Origin: Ferruginibacter sp. | GTDB taxonomy: Bacteria > Bacteroidota > Bacteroidia > Chitinophagales > Chitinophagaceae | Length of the DNA stretch: 14,559 nucleotides | NCBI GenBank assembly: GCA_025357775.1 | Contig: JANXOQ010000342.1 | Coordinates: 1 to 14,559, forward strand | Reading direction: 5' to 3' | Shown here: positions 14,523 to 14,559 of the stretch, piece after piece | Position numbering within the stretch: the stretch's first letter is position 1 | Layout of the letters: each line of letters begins with the position of its first letter | The notes under the pieces: model-generated | Databases searched by the model: none | Told to the model about the DNA's origin: nothing | Seen by the model: the letters and a program-made list of their open reading frames with translations, nothing else | Position numbers and translations under genes: made by a program

Positions 14523-14559
14523 GCATTGTTACTAAATAATTAAAAATATTTTATAATTT

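Noticed and set aside
1..14559. CRISPR array, tRNA/rRNA, intact insertion sequence, prophage or clustered defence system
   Set aside because: No regularly spaced direct repeats, tRNA-like cloverleaf or clustered accessory genes were seen. The HerA-like ATPase is a stand-alone YjgR-type gene without a nuclease or Sir2 partner.

Overview
This 14.6 kb window is AT-rich chromosomal DNA from a member of the Bacteroidota, most likely a Chitinophagaceae-like lineage. The pointers are: -7 promoter elements of the TAnnTTTG type and no Shine-Dalgarno pattern; a Cys-anchored repeat lipoprotein; a long PurF-family protein with an eight-residue propeptide; an RprY-type response regulator; and an outer-membrane barrel of the DUF6089 type. 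The family placements come from motif recognition by eye; no database search was run.

Left part (1-4325, all minus strand): the N-terminal 444 residues of a surface lipoprotein built from tandem cysteine-paired repeats and cut by the window edge; an amidophosphoribosyltransferase-family enzyme; and a small outer-membrane barrel protein closed by a clear intrinsic terminator. The 4326-5139 gap has no intact gene. It holds two AT-rich palindromes, a decayed C-terminal piece of an ISAs1-family transposase (minus strand), and, in the enolase leader, two short repeat elements.

Middle part (5140-8965, plus strand): enolase, an FtsB/DivIC-like division protein, an unrecognised 80-residue protein, endonuclease III, and a DUF6089/PorG-like outer-membrane barrel. 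The enolase terminator and the ftsB-like promoter share the same bases, and that promoter sits so close to its ATG that the mRNA should be nearly leaderless.

Right part (9006-12887 minus, 12972-14522 plus): mutL (TTG start; the C-terminal endonuclease motifs are degenerate), an RprY-like response regulator with no adjacent kinase, a diheme cytochrome c peroxidase-family protein, and, divergently, a HerA-like ATPase of the YjgR/DUF853 type.

Most genes are housekeeping genes on separate short transcripts: purine metabolism, glycolysis, division, DNA repair (nth, mutL) and envelope. I found no CRISPR array, tRNA, rRNA, intact insertion sequence or phage module, and no clustered set of accessory genes that would make a new defence or biosynthetic system. 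The points of most interest are the transposase relic, the terminator/promoter overlap, the cysteine-paired lipoprotein repeats and the loss of motif residues in MutL and the PurF-like enzyme.
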